A DNA stretch of 12,901 bases from an uncultured Clostridium sp. (lineage in GTDB: Bacteria > Bacillota > Clostridia > TANB77 > CAG-508), in the NCBI GenBank assembly GCA_900555085.1, contig USJU01000038.1, forward strand, positions 1 to 12,901, in the 5' to 3' direction. Position 1 is the first letter of the stretch. Every line of letters starts with the position of its first letter. The position numbers were made by a program, and so were the translations under genes. The notes under the pieces are model-generated. The model was not told the origin of the DNA. It worked only from the letters and a program-made list of their open reading frames with translations, and ran no database searches. Shown here in pieces: positions 1-7,075 of the stretch.

Positions 1-436
1 ATTTTGCTCTATTTTCTTTTGAAATAAAAACATTAATTTCTCCTGTATTAATATCTATACTTGGAATTAATAATTCTTTTTTTATGTCTGAAATATTTTT
101 TATATTTTTTTTATTTAATTCTTTATTTAATAATCTTTCTATTATTGTTCCTTCATTAAATCCCTTAATTACAATTTTTCTTTTAATAAATAAATTAATT
201 AATAAAATTAAAATGTTTTTTAGATCAACGTATTTTATTTTTTTAGCATATTTTTTAAAAAATTTTAACATTTCATCACTTGAATAACCAGCCGCATAAA
301 GTGTAGCAATAATACTTCCTGAAGATGTTCCTGAAATATAATTAAATTTAAAGTTTTCTTCTTCTAATGCTTTTATTGCTCCAATATGTGCAGCACCTTT
401 TATTCCACCACCAGAAAAACAAATACCATAATTCAT
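1..436 (-). CDS. Patatin-like phospholipase, 5' part only (runs off the left edge)
   Basis: About 145 N-terminal residues are visible and the gene continues beyond base 1. The protein starts MNYGICFSGGGIKGAAHIGA. The GGGIKG motif (residues 9-14) is the oxyanion-hole loop of patatin-like hydrolases, and GTSSG (36-40) is the nucleophile elbow with Ser38 as the catalytic serine. The second half of the Ser-Asp dyad (a D-G motif) would lie outside the window. Family members are acyl hydrolases that cleave lipid acyl esters, and bacterial ones of the RssA/YlbK type are cytoplasmic or membrane-associated. There is no signal peptide. The ATG at 434-436 is preceded by an AGGTG ribosome binding site (about 443-447). 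The gene lies downstream of the two tRNA-Ser genes but behind their terminator, so it probably has its own promoter. The substrate cannot be told from sequence. Confidence 0.85.
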   Translation of the reverse strand, partial: MNYGICFSGGGIKGAAHIGAIKALEEENFKFNYISGTSSGSIIATLYAAGYSSDEMLKFFKKYAKKIKYVDLKNILILLINLFIKRKIVIKGFNEGTIIERLLNKELNKKNIKNISDIKKELLIPSIDINTGEINVFISKENRAK

Positions 437-457
437 ACAAATCACCTGTTAAATATT

Positions 458-471
458 ATGAATTAATTCAT
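458..471. repeat. 14-bp perfect palindrome in the patatin-like gene leader
   Basis: ATGAATTAATTCAT is a perfect palindrome lying just upstream of the ribosome binding site of the patatin-like gene. It could be an operator, but palindromes of A and T arise easily in such an AT-rich genome. A poor -10-like CATAAT overlaps it on the minus strand. Function is unproven. Confidence 0.35.
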
Positions 472-492
472 TATTTGTTCCATTTTTTAGCC

Positions 493-522
493 AAAAAAAA
501 CACATTAGATAATTCTAATGTG
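493..522 (-). terminator. Rho-independent terminator of the tRNA-Ser pair
   Basis: Read on the minus strand, an 8-bp stem CACATTAG/CTAATGTG (501-522, 6-nt loop) is followed by eight T residues (493-500). It begins 4 nt after the CCA end of tRNA-Ser(GCU) and separates the tRNAs from the patatin-like gene. Confidence 0.85.
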
Positions 523-525
523 TAA

Positions 526-618
526 TGGCGGAGAATGAGAGATTCGAACTCTCGCGGCCACTTACGCAACCCTAACGGTTTAGCAAACCGTCCCCTTCAG
601 CCACTTGGGTAATTCTCC
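526..618 (-). tRNA. tRNA-Ser, anticodon GCU
   Basis: This is a 93-nt class II tRNA with a long variable arm, as expected for serine. The acceptor stem GGAGAAT pairs with ATTCTCC, followed by discriminator G and an encoded CCA. The T arm contains GAGAGTTCGAATCTCTC. The anticodon loop TTGCTAA carries GCT (plus-strand bases 582-584), which reads AGC/AGU serine codons. The gene lies 42 nt downstream of tRNA-Ser(UGA) with no promoter between them, so the two are probably co-transcribed. Confidence 0.96.
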
Positions 619-660
619 AAAAACTGAATTAATTTTATTTTAAATTAAAAAAGCAAGTTT

Positions 661-752
<92 letters not shown>

Positions 753-775
753 ATGTGCCTCTTCTTGCTACAAGC

Positions 776-808
776 ATTATAATAACATACTATAATGCCT
801 GTTGTCAA
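776..808 (-). promoter_or_regulatory. Promoter of the tRNA-Ser operon
   Basis: On the minus strand a perfect -35 TTGACA (803-808) is followed after 18 bp by TATTAT (779-784). An overlapping TATAAT at 776-781 would give a 21-bp spacer, so TATTAT is the better -10. The start of transcription would fall about 20 nt before the mature 5' end of tRNA-Ser(UGA). Confidence 0.8.
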
Positions 809-862
809 TACCTTTAGCATTGATTTTTTTTGTTTGTTATGAGAAAAAAATTATAAATACTG

Positions 863-918
863 AAAAAAGCTTAAAAATCAAAATTTCGAATGTGATTAGA
901 AAGAGTGTAAAGCTTCTT
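863..918 (-). terminator. Possible weak terminator after parB
   Basis: Downstream of the parB stop, AAGAAGCTT and AAGCTTTTTT can pair as about 9 bp including one G-U pair (910-918 with 863-872). The loop is long, about 37 nt, and the T residues lie mostly within the stem. This is the only candidate I see for ending parAB transcription before the tRNA promoter. Confidence 0.3.
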
Positions 919-937
919 ATAGTTATCAATATTTTAT

Positions 938-1801
938 TTATTTTTTTACTAATTCTAAAATTCTCTCTAGATCCTCATTATTAGCATATTCTATAACTAT
1001 TTTTCCTTTTCTTTTTCCTACATCTAATTTAACCTTTGTTCCGAAAAAGCTTTGGAATGAATTTTCTATATCTCTATAAACAGCTTCATATTTTCTGTCT
1101 TTTTTCTTTAATTTTTTGGTTCTTTGCATTTTCTTTTCTGCTTCTCTAACACTATCACCAGACTCTATCATATATAAAGCCATTTCATATTGTTTATCAT
1201 TATCTTCTATTGCCATTAAAGATTTACAGTGTCCCTCTGTTAGTTTTCCCTCTAATGCTAATTCTATAACTCTTTGGTCTAAATTTAATATTCTAACTGT
1301 ATTTGCTATACTACTTCTTGCTTTTCCTAATATATCTGCTACTTTTTGTTGTGTAAGACCATATTCGTCCATTAAACTACGAATTCCCATAGCTTTTTCT
1401 ATCGGATTTAAATCTTCTCTTTGTATATTTTCTATTAAAGCTATTTCTTTATTTCTTCTTTCATCATCTTCTCTTATTATAACTGGAACTTCTTTTAATC
1501 CTGCTTTTTTAGATGCTCTCCATCTTCTTTCTCCAGCAACTATTTCATAGTAATCTTCTTTTTTAGCCACAACAATTGGTTGTATTAGGCCATATTCTTT
1601 TATTGAATTTGCAAGCTCTTCTAATGATTCTTCATCAAATTTCTTTCTTGGTTGATTTCTATTTGGCTCGATTTCTGTTAATTTTATTTTAGTTATTTTT
1701 TCCCCATCTTTTATATCTTCATTTTCTTCTATTTCTTCATTTATTAAATCTCCACCAAAAAGTGCATCTAATCCTTTACCCAAGCCTGTTTTCTTTGCCA
1801 T
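938..1801 (-). CDS. parB: Chromosome-partitioning protein ParB (Spo0J family)
   Basis: ParB is a CTP-dependent DNA clamp that loads at parS sites near the origin, spreads along DNA, recruits SMC/condensin and stimulates the ParA ATPase. This copy has 287 residues, the usual length. The N-terminal LGKGLDALFG (7-16) is the conserved ParA-interacting segment. The CTP-binding ParB/Srx domain contains GERRWRA (90-96) and ENIQRE (124-129). The helix-turn-helix that reads parS lies around 147-172 (YGLTQQKVADILG), followed by a dimerisation domain. It begins 23 nt after parA, with GGGAGG (1811-1816) placed 9 nt before the ATG. The related Noc protein is less likely because the gene sits directly behind parA and no second parB-like gene is present. 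Confidence 0.96.
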   Translation of the reverse strand: MAKKTGLGKGLDALFGGDLINEEIEENEDIKDGEKITKIKLTEIEPNRNQPRKKFDEESLEELANSIKEYGLIQPIVVAKKEDYYEIVAGERRWRASKKAGLKEVPVIIREDDERRNKEIALIENIQREDLNPIEKAMGIRSLMDEYGLTQQKVADILGKARSSIANTVRILNLDQRVIELALEGKLTEGHCKSLMAIEDNDKQYEMALYMIESGDSVREAEKKMQRTKKLKKKDRKYEAVYRDIENSFQSFFGTKVKLDVGKRKGKIVIEYANNEDLERILELVKK

Positions 1802-1824
1802 TTTTTATTTCCTCCCTTATATTT

Positions 1825-2613
1825 TTATTTTAAATGTTTTGCTTTAGCTTCTTCTTCGTTTTTCTTCAAAAATTCCTTAGCTAATTTATCATATGCCTTT
1901 GCACCCTTTGACCTTGCATCATATTCTACTATTGGCATTCCATAACTAGGAGCTTCACTAAGCTTAACATTTCTAGGTATAACCTGTTTATATACTTTAT
2001 CTTGAAAATATTTTTTTACTTCCTTAACAACTTGGTTTGCTAAATTTGTTCTTATATCATACATAGTAAGTACTGCGCCTTCAATTTTTATTTCCTTATT
2101 TAAGTGTTTTTTTACCAAATTTATTGTATTCATAAGTTGTCCAAGTCCTTCTAATGCAAAGTATTCACATTGTACAGGAATTAAAACACTATCAGATGCT
2201 GTAAAGGAATTTAAAGTAACTAATCCTAAAGATGGTGGACAATCTATAAAAATATAGTCAAATTGATCTTTAATTTTTAATAATTGTTCTTTTAATCTTT
2301 GTTCCCTAGACATCATAGATACAAGTTCAACTTCAGCTCCAGCCAAACTTATGTTTGACGGGCATACTTTTAAATTCTTAGTTTTCGTTGATACTATTAC
2401 CTTTTCAAAGTCTTCCTCATTAATTAAAACATCATATAAAGAATATTCACTATCTTTATCTATACCAACTGCACTTGTTGCATTTCCTTGTGGATCTGCA
2501 TCAATTAATAGTACCTTTTTTCCTCTTTTAGCAAGTGCTGCACTTAAATTAACTGTAGTTGTTGTTTTTCCTACTCCACCTTTTTGATTTGCTACTGATA
2601 TTACTTTTCCCAA
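1825..2613 (-). CDS. parA: Chromosome-partitioning ATPase ParA (Soj family), TTG start
   Basis: ParA/Soj is a DNA-binding ATPase that works with ParB in origin segregation and, in Bacillus, also controls DnaA activity. The 262-residue protein has the deviant Walker A motif KGGVGKTT (11-18), the DADPQGN switch region (38-44) and the Walker B-type segment IDCPPS (123-128), all typical of the MinD/ParA family. The start is a TTG at 2611-2613: the strong AGGAGGG site (2620-2626) stands 6 nt before it, and no ATG lies between it and the Walker A motif. It is the first gene of a parA-parB operon with its own promoter about 110 bp upstream, separated from rsmG by a hairpin. Confidence 0.96.
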   Translation of the reverse strand: MGKVISVANQKGGVGKTTTTVNLSAALAKRGKKVLLIDADPQGNATSAVGIDKDSEYSLYDVLINEEDFEKVIVSTKTKNLKVCPSNISLAGAEVELVSMMSREQRLKEQLLKIKDQFDYIFIDCPPSLGLVTLNSFTASDSVLIPVQCEYFALEGLGQLMNTINLVKKHLNKEIKIEGAVLTMYDIRTNLANQVVKEVKKYFQDKVYKQVIPRNVKLSEAPSYGMPIVEYDARSKGAKAYDKLAKEFLKKNEEEAKAKHLK

Positions 2614-2725
2614 TTTTATCCCTCCTGTAATGTGAACCTTAGACTACAACTGTGTTTCATCATTTTATAATTATATATTTTTTATACAAACTTATTTTTC
2701 TGTTCTATAAAAAACTTACATAAAT

Positions 2726-2754
2726 ATGATATAAAAAATTGTAAAATATGTCAA
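2726..2754 (-). promoter_or_regulatory. Promoter of the parAB operon
   Basis: On the minus strand TTGACA (2749-2754) is followed after 17 bp by TATCAT (2726-2731), a near-consensus vegetative promoter. The leader to the parA TTG would be roughly 105 nt. It contains a single TGTTTCA (2653-2659) that looks like half a parS site, but the matching half is absent. Confidence 0.75.
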
Positions 2755-2823
2755 TGATTTTTGAGGTTTTATTAAGATAATTTTATATTTATTTGTAATT
2801 TTTAATTAGTTTAATATTATATG

Positions 2824-2858
2824 CTGCAAAAGAACCTCTTATAGAGGTTCTTTTGCAG
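2824..2858. terminator. 15-bp hairpin covering the rsmG stop codon, probable terminator
   Basis: CTGCAAAAGAACCTC (2824-2838) and its exact complement (2844-2858) form a perfect 15-bp stem with a 5-nt loop. On the rsmG strand the last codons (Pro-Ala-Lys-Glu-Pro-Leu) make the 5' arm, the TAA stop is in the loop, and the 3' arm ends in TTTTGCAG. The core GAACCTC stem flanked by A4 and T4 resembles a bidirectional terminator, but no longer T run follows. It lies just before the parAB promoter and probably ends the rpmH-rsmG transcript. Confidence 0.65.
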
Positions 2859-3555
2859 GTGTTCCAGCTTTTCTTGGATATTTTGCTGGAGTATTTTTTA
2901 TTTTTTCCACAGTTATTATATTTCTTGTGATTTCTGTATCTGGTAATACAACTTTTTCCACAGGCAACATTTTTGTTCCTAATATCTTTATTGCATTTTT
3001 GCTTTCTTTTATTTCTTCTTCTACATTATTTCCTTTCATACATATTACTTTTCCCCCTACTTTTATAAAGGGAGTTGTGTATTCGAGTAATACATTTAAT
3101 GCTGCTACAGCCCTTGATACAACTATATCATAGCTTTCTCTGTATTTTTTATTTTTTGCTAATTCTTCTGCTCTTGAATGTATTGTTTCAATTTTATTTA
3201 ATTCTAATGTTTCGATTACTATATCTAAAAATTTTATTCTTTTATTTAATGAATCTGCTAATGTTATTTCTAAATCTTCATTAATAATTTTTAGCGGAAT
3301 GCCTGGAAATCCTGCCCCTGTTCCAATATCAAGCACTTTATTTTTATCAATAAATTTATTTATTGTTGCACAGTCAACAAAATGTTTTAATATTATTTCT
3401 TTTGGTTCTGTTATTGCTGTTAAATTTATCTTATTATTCCACTCTATTAATAAATTCATATAATTATAAAATTGTTTTACTTGTTTTTCTGTTAATTCTA
3501 TATCTATTTTTTTCATTTTATATAATAGTTCTTCTTTAAAATTATTATATTCCAT
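2839..3555 (-). CDS. rsmG: 16S rRNA (guanine-N7)-methyltransferase RsmG (GidB)
   Basis: RsmG methylates N7 of G527 (E. coli numbering) in the 530 loop of 16S rRNA using S-adenosylmethionine. The 238-residue protein matches the family length. The SAM-binding loop VLDIGTGAGFPG (74-85) is canonical, the upstream segment EWNNKINLTAI (38-48) is a family signature, and the tail PRKAGTPAKEPL is the usual clostridial C-terminus. The ATG is 2 nt after the mnmG TAG stop, and its AGAGAGG site (3566-3572) lies inside the last mnmG codons, so translation is probably coupled. The 3' end is part of a strong hairpin. Loss of RsmG in other bacteria gives low-level streptomycin resistance (family knowledge). 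Confidence 0.97.
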   Translation of the reverse strand: MEYNNFKEELLYKMKKIDIELTEKQVKQFYNYMNLLIEWNNKINLTAITEPKEIILKHFVDCATINKFIDKNKVLDIGTGAGFPGIPLKIINEDLEITLADSLNKRIKFLDIVIETLELNKIETIHSRAEELAKNKKYRESYDIVVSRAVAALNVLLEYTTPFIKVGGKVICMKGNNVEEEIKESKNAIKILGTKMLPVEKVVLPDTEITRNIITVEKIKNTPAKYPRKAGTPAKEPL

Positions 3556-3557
3556 TA

Positions 3558-5438
3558 CTATTTTTCCTCTCTTTTTAGTTGTTCCAAATATATTAACAAT
3601 ACAGATATATCAGCTGGTGAAACCCCTGATATTCTAGAGGCTTGCCCTACAGATACTGGTTTTATTTTATTTAATTTTTGTCTTGCTTCTAAGCATAATC
3701 CTTTTATTTCGCTATAATCTATTTCTTTTGGTAATAATTTATTTTCTAATTTTTTAAATTTTTCAACTTGTTGATTTTGTAAATTAATATATCCTTCATA
3801 TTTTACTTGTATTTCAACCTCTTCTTGTTCTTCTTCTGTCAATTCCGGTCTTGATATATCAACATTTTCGAAATCTTTATATGATAATTCTGTTCTTTTA
3901 AGTAAATCTGAAAGTTTTGTTCCTCCAGTAATCTCATTTGTTCCTTTTTCTCTTAATATATTATTTACATCATCTGTTGCTTTTATTGTTAATTTTTTTA
4001 CTCTTTCTATTTCTTTTTCAATATTTTCACGTTTTTTACAGAACTTTTCATATCTTTCTTCTGAAATTAAGCCAACTTCATGCCCTATTTCAGTTAATCT
4101 TAAGTCTGCATTATCTTGCCTTAAAAGTAGCCTATATTCAGCTCTAGATGTCATCATTCTATAGGGTTCATTAGTACCTTTTGTAACAATATCGTCTATT
4201 AAAACTCCGATATATGCATCTGAACGATGTAAAATAATTGGATTTTTATTTTGTAATTTTCTTGCTGCATTAATTCCTGCTATAAGTCCTTGAGATGCAG
4301 CCTCTTCATAACCAGATGTTCCATTTATTTGTCCTGCAAAGAACATACCATCTATAGTTTTATATTCTAAAGAAAGTTTTAGTTCTGATGGGTCAATACA
4401 ATCGTACTCTATAGCATATGCTGGTCTTGTAAATTCAGCATTTTCAAGGCCTTTAATTGATCTATACATTTCAATTTGTACATCTTCTGGTAATGATGAA
4501 CTCATTCCTTGAATATACATTTCGTCTGTATCTAATCCTACAGGTTCAACAAATATTTGATGTCTTGGTTTATCACTAAATCTTACTACTTTATCTTCTA
4601 TTGAAGGACAATATCTTGGTCCTGTTCCTGTGATTTCTCCACCATATAAAGGTGAACGATGTAAATTTTTTCTTATTATTTCATGTGTTTTTTCATTTGT
4701 ATATGTTAAATAACAATCTACTTGGTTTAATTTATCTATTTTGTCTTCAAAAGAGAAGGGTATTATATTTTCGTCTCCTTTTTGTACTTCCATTTTAGAA
4801 AAATCTATACTTTTTCTATTTATTCTTGCTGGTGTTCCAGTTTTAAATCTAATTAAATTAATTCCTTTACTTTTCAAGTTTGCAGATAATTTGTTAGCTG
4901 GAAATACACCATCTGGTCCACTTTCTTGTGAAAATTCACCAATAAATATTTTTCCTTTCAAATAAGTACCTGTAGCAAGTATTACAGATTTTACCCTATA
5001 AATAGCACCTATACTTGTTTCTACATATGTAACTTTTCCGTTTTCCACACCAATATCAACTATTTCTGCTTGTTTTATTTCAAGATTTTCTTGTTTTTCT
5101 AATGTATGCTTCATTTCCATTTGATATCTTTTTCTATCTGCCTGTGCTCTTAAAGAATGAACCGCTGGTCCCTTAGATGTATTTAACATTTTTATTTGTA
5201 TCATAGTTTTATCAATATTTTTTCCCATCTCTCCACCAAGAGCATCTATCTCTCTAACTAAATGTCCTTTTGAACTACCTCCTATATGTGGATTACATGG
5301 CATATTTGCAACAGCTTCTAAGCTTATAGAGAAAATTAAAGTTTTCATTCCCATACGTGCTGCAGCAAGTGCTGCTTCACATCCTGCATGCCCTGCGCCA
5401 ATTACTGCTACATCATATTCTCCTGCTTCATATTTCAT
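3558..5438 (-). CDS. mnmG: tRNA uridine-5-carboxymethylaminomethyl modification enzyme MnmG (GidA)
   Basis: MnmG is the FAD-dependent partner of MnmE. Together they use methylene-tetrahydrofolate to install (carboxymethyl)aminomethyl groups on the wobble uridine of certain tRNAs. From the chosen start the protein has 626 residues, the usual size. The Rossmann motif GAGHAG (14-19) binds FAD. CNPHIGGSSKGHLVREIDAL, GTYLKG, FKTGTPARI, RYCPSIEDK and AGQINGTSGYEEAASQGL are MnmG family blocks, and a helical C-terminal domain follows. A TTG at 5469-5471 would add 11 residues, but the ATG at 5436-5438 has AGAGG (5446-5450) 7 nt upstream and starts just before the conserved fold. The 179-bp gap to mnmE shows no clear promoter or terminator. 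Downstream, rsmG follows after 2 nt. Confidence 0.96.
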   Translation of the reverse strand: MKYEAGEYDVAVIGAGHAGCEAALAAARMGMKTLIFSISLEAVANMPCNPHIGGSSKGHLVREIDALGGEMGKNIDKTMIQIKMLNTSKGPAVHSLRAQADRKRYQMEMKHTLEKQENLEIKQAEIVDIGVENGKVTYVETSIGAIYRVKSVILATGTYLKGKIFIGEFSQESGPDGVFPANKLSANLKSKGINLIRFKTGTPARINRKSIDFSKMEVQKGDENIIPFSFEDKIDKLNQVDCYLTYTNEKTHEIIRKNLHRSPLYGGEITGTGPRYCPSIEDKVVRFSDKPRHQIFVEPVGLDTDEMYIQGMSSSLPEDVQIEMYRSIKGLENAEFTRPAYAIEYDCIDPSELKLSLEYKTIDGMFFAGQINGTSGYEEAASQGLIAGINAARKLQNKNPIILHRSDAYIGVLIDDIVTKGTNEPYRMMTSRAEYRLLLRQDNADLRLTEIGHEVGLISEERYEKFCKKRENIEKEIERVKKLTIKATDDVNNILREKGTNEITGGTKLSDLLKRTELSYKDFENVDISRPELTEEEQEEVEIQVKYEGYINLQNQQVEKFKKLENKLLPKEIDYSEIKGLCLEARQKLNKIKPVSVGQASRISGVSPADISVLLIYLEQLKREEK

Positions 5439-5617
5439 TTTATTACCTCTTTTCAGTTTTATATGGAACAAGAAATTTGTTTCGGTTTATTTTTACAAAA
5501 CGTTTATTCTTGTTTTTCTTTATTTCAAATTTATTTTCATTTTATATTTCATATGTAAAATTACATTATTTCTATTTTTAAATTGTTTATATCTCATTTT
5601 CAGAACTTGTATTTGTA

Positions 5618-6986
5618 TTATTTTCCTAAGCAAAATTTTTTAAAAATTTCATTAATTATATTTTCAGAAACATTTTCTCCTGTAATATTTCCTAAATTTT
5701 CTAAAGCATCTTTTATGTTAATTGAAATAATATCTATAGGCAAATTATTTTTTAATGTATTAATTGCATCTTCTATATTTTTATTTGCTTTTTTTATTAA
5801 TTCTTTATGTCTAATATTTGTTATTATAAAGCTATTGTCTTCTTCAATATCATTAAATTTAAATATTTCTGCAATTTTATTATACATTTCTTCTATTCCT
5901 TGTTTATTTAATGCTGACATTTCTATTATATTTTCGTATTTTAATATTTCTTCTGGAATATTAACCTTATCTACTAAATCTATTTTATTTAAAACAATTA
6001 TAGATTTTTTATTTCCTATAATATCTAGTATTTTTTTATCTTCTTCATCTAATTTTTTTGTTATATCAAATATTGCAATAATTAAATCTGCAGTTTCTGC
6101 AACTTCTTTTGACTTTTTTATTCCTATTTTTTCTACTTCATCTTTTGCATTTCTTATTCCTGCAGTATCAATTATTCTTATCGGAATTCCATCTATTTCA
6201 AGAAATTCTTCTATTGTATCTCTTGTTGTACCTTCATATTCCGTAACTATTGCCCTTTCTTCTTTAAGCATTGCATTTAGAAGTGATGATTTTCCTGCAT
6301 TTGGCTTACCTATAATTGCAACTTTTATTCCATTTTTTATTATTTTACCATTATCAAATGATTTTTCTAATTTATTTAAATCATTATAAATATCTGTAAG
6401 TTCTTGTGTAGCTTTGTTATAGCTTACATCTTCTAAATCATACTCTGGATAATCTATATTTGCATCTATATCAACCATCATATCAATTAATTTTTTTCTT
6501 ATATTTGAAATTCTTTTAGATAAATATCCTTGTAATTGATTTATAGATTCTTTTGTTTCTATTTTTGTTTTAGCATTTATTACATCTATTACAGCTTCAG
6601 CTTGTGATAAATCTATTCTACCATTAAAAAAAGCTCTTTTGGTGAATTCTCCTGGTTCAGCTAATTCTGCACCATTTTCTATACACAATTCTAGAATTTG
6701 TTTCATTACAATGTTTCCGCCATGTGAGTTTATTTCACACATATTTTCTGTTGTATAACTCTTAGGTTCTTTAAAATATGATACTAAAACTTCATCTACT
6801 ATTTCATTATTTTTATTTTTTATATGTCCGTATTTAATTGTATAACCTGGTATCTCTTCAATATCTTTTTTATTTTTTTGTACAAATATTTTATCTAATA
6901 TTTTAAAACAATTTTTTCCACTCATTCTTATAATTCCAATTCCTCCAACCCCGAGGAGCCGTAGATATTGCGACTATTGTACTCAT
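5618..6986 (-). CDS. mnmE: tRNA modification GTPase MnmE (TrmE/ThdF), interrupted by a one-base frameshift near the 5' end
   Basis: MnmE is the folate- and GTP-binding partner of MnmG in wobble-uridine modification. The ATG at 6984-6986 has a perfect AAAGGAG (6994-7000) and encodes MSTIVAISTAP. The frame then breaks: the downstream frame encodes GVGGIGIIRMSGKN, exactly what the family has next, and is reached only by skipping one base near 6953. Unshifted, translation stops at 6903-6905 after 27 residues. With the shift the protein has 455 residues, the normal length. Seen in it are G1 GKPNAGKSS (226-234), GTTRD, DTAG, NKID and the C-terminal FCLGK whose Cys is a family hallmark. Starting at the internal ATG (6923-6925) would remove the first strand of the folate domain and has no well-placed ribosome binding site. 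Sequencing error, recent mutation and recoding all remain possible. An attenuator-like hairpin precedes the gene. Confidence 0.9.
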
Positions 6987-7000
6987 ATAAATTCTCCTTT

Positions 7001-7062
7001 AAAAAAAGCCAAAGTTCAAATCAAATACACATTAAAATGTATCTAAAAAACTGAACTTTGAC
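7001..7062 (-). terminator. Terminator or attenuator between khpB/jag and mnmE
   Basis: On the minus strand, 7052-7062 pairs with 7008-7018 (11 bp with one G-U, core CAAAGTTCA/TGAACTTTG), followed at once by seven T residues (7001-7007). The loop holds a second small stem ATACA/TGTAT (7025-7029 with 7038-7042). The T run abuts the mnmE AAAGGAG site, so terminated RNA would end just before the mnmE ribosome binding site. No separate mnmE promoter is visible, so mnmE expression probably depends on read-through. Confidence 0.75.
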
Positions 7063-7075
7063 TTCTGTTTTTTCT

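Noticed and set aside
84..287. Plus-strand 67-codon open frame
   Set aside because: It lies entirely antisense to the patatin-like gene, whose motifs are unmistakable, and has F/L/I-rich composition typical of a shadow frame.
802..984. Plus-strand 60-codon open frame with a hydrophobic product
   Set aside because: It starts with TTG inside the tRNA promoter, has no ribosome binding site and runs into the 3' end of parB on the other strand. It is a low-complexity by-product of AT-rich DNA.
2616..2663. 15-codon leader frame (starting Met-Met-Lys-His) ending 2 nt before the parA TTG
   Set aside because: The position is suggestive of translational coupling, but it has no ribosome binding site of its own and the length is easily due to chance.
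2903..2962. Two TTTTCCACA DnaA-box-like 9-mers in rsmG (2903-2911 and 2954-2962), plus others in mnmG (5041-5049) and dnaA (10493-10501)
   Set aside because: They are single matches inside coding sequence, encoding Val-Glu-Lys/Asn on the minus strand or Phe-His-Thr in dnaA, and are not clustered like the origin boxes. The close pair in rsmG is the only one that might merit a binding test.
5583..6389. Long plus-strand open frame (268 codons) across mnmE
   Set aside because: It is antisense to the conserved GTPase domain of MnmE, and its F/S/I-rich product is the mirror of lysine- and asparagine-rich codons.
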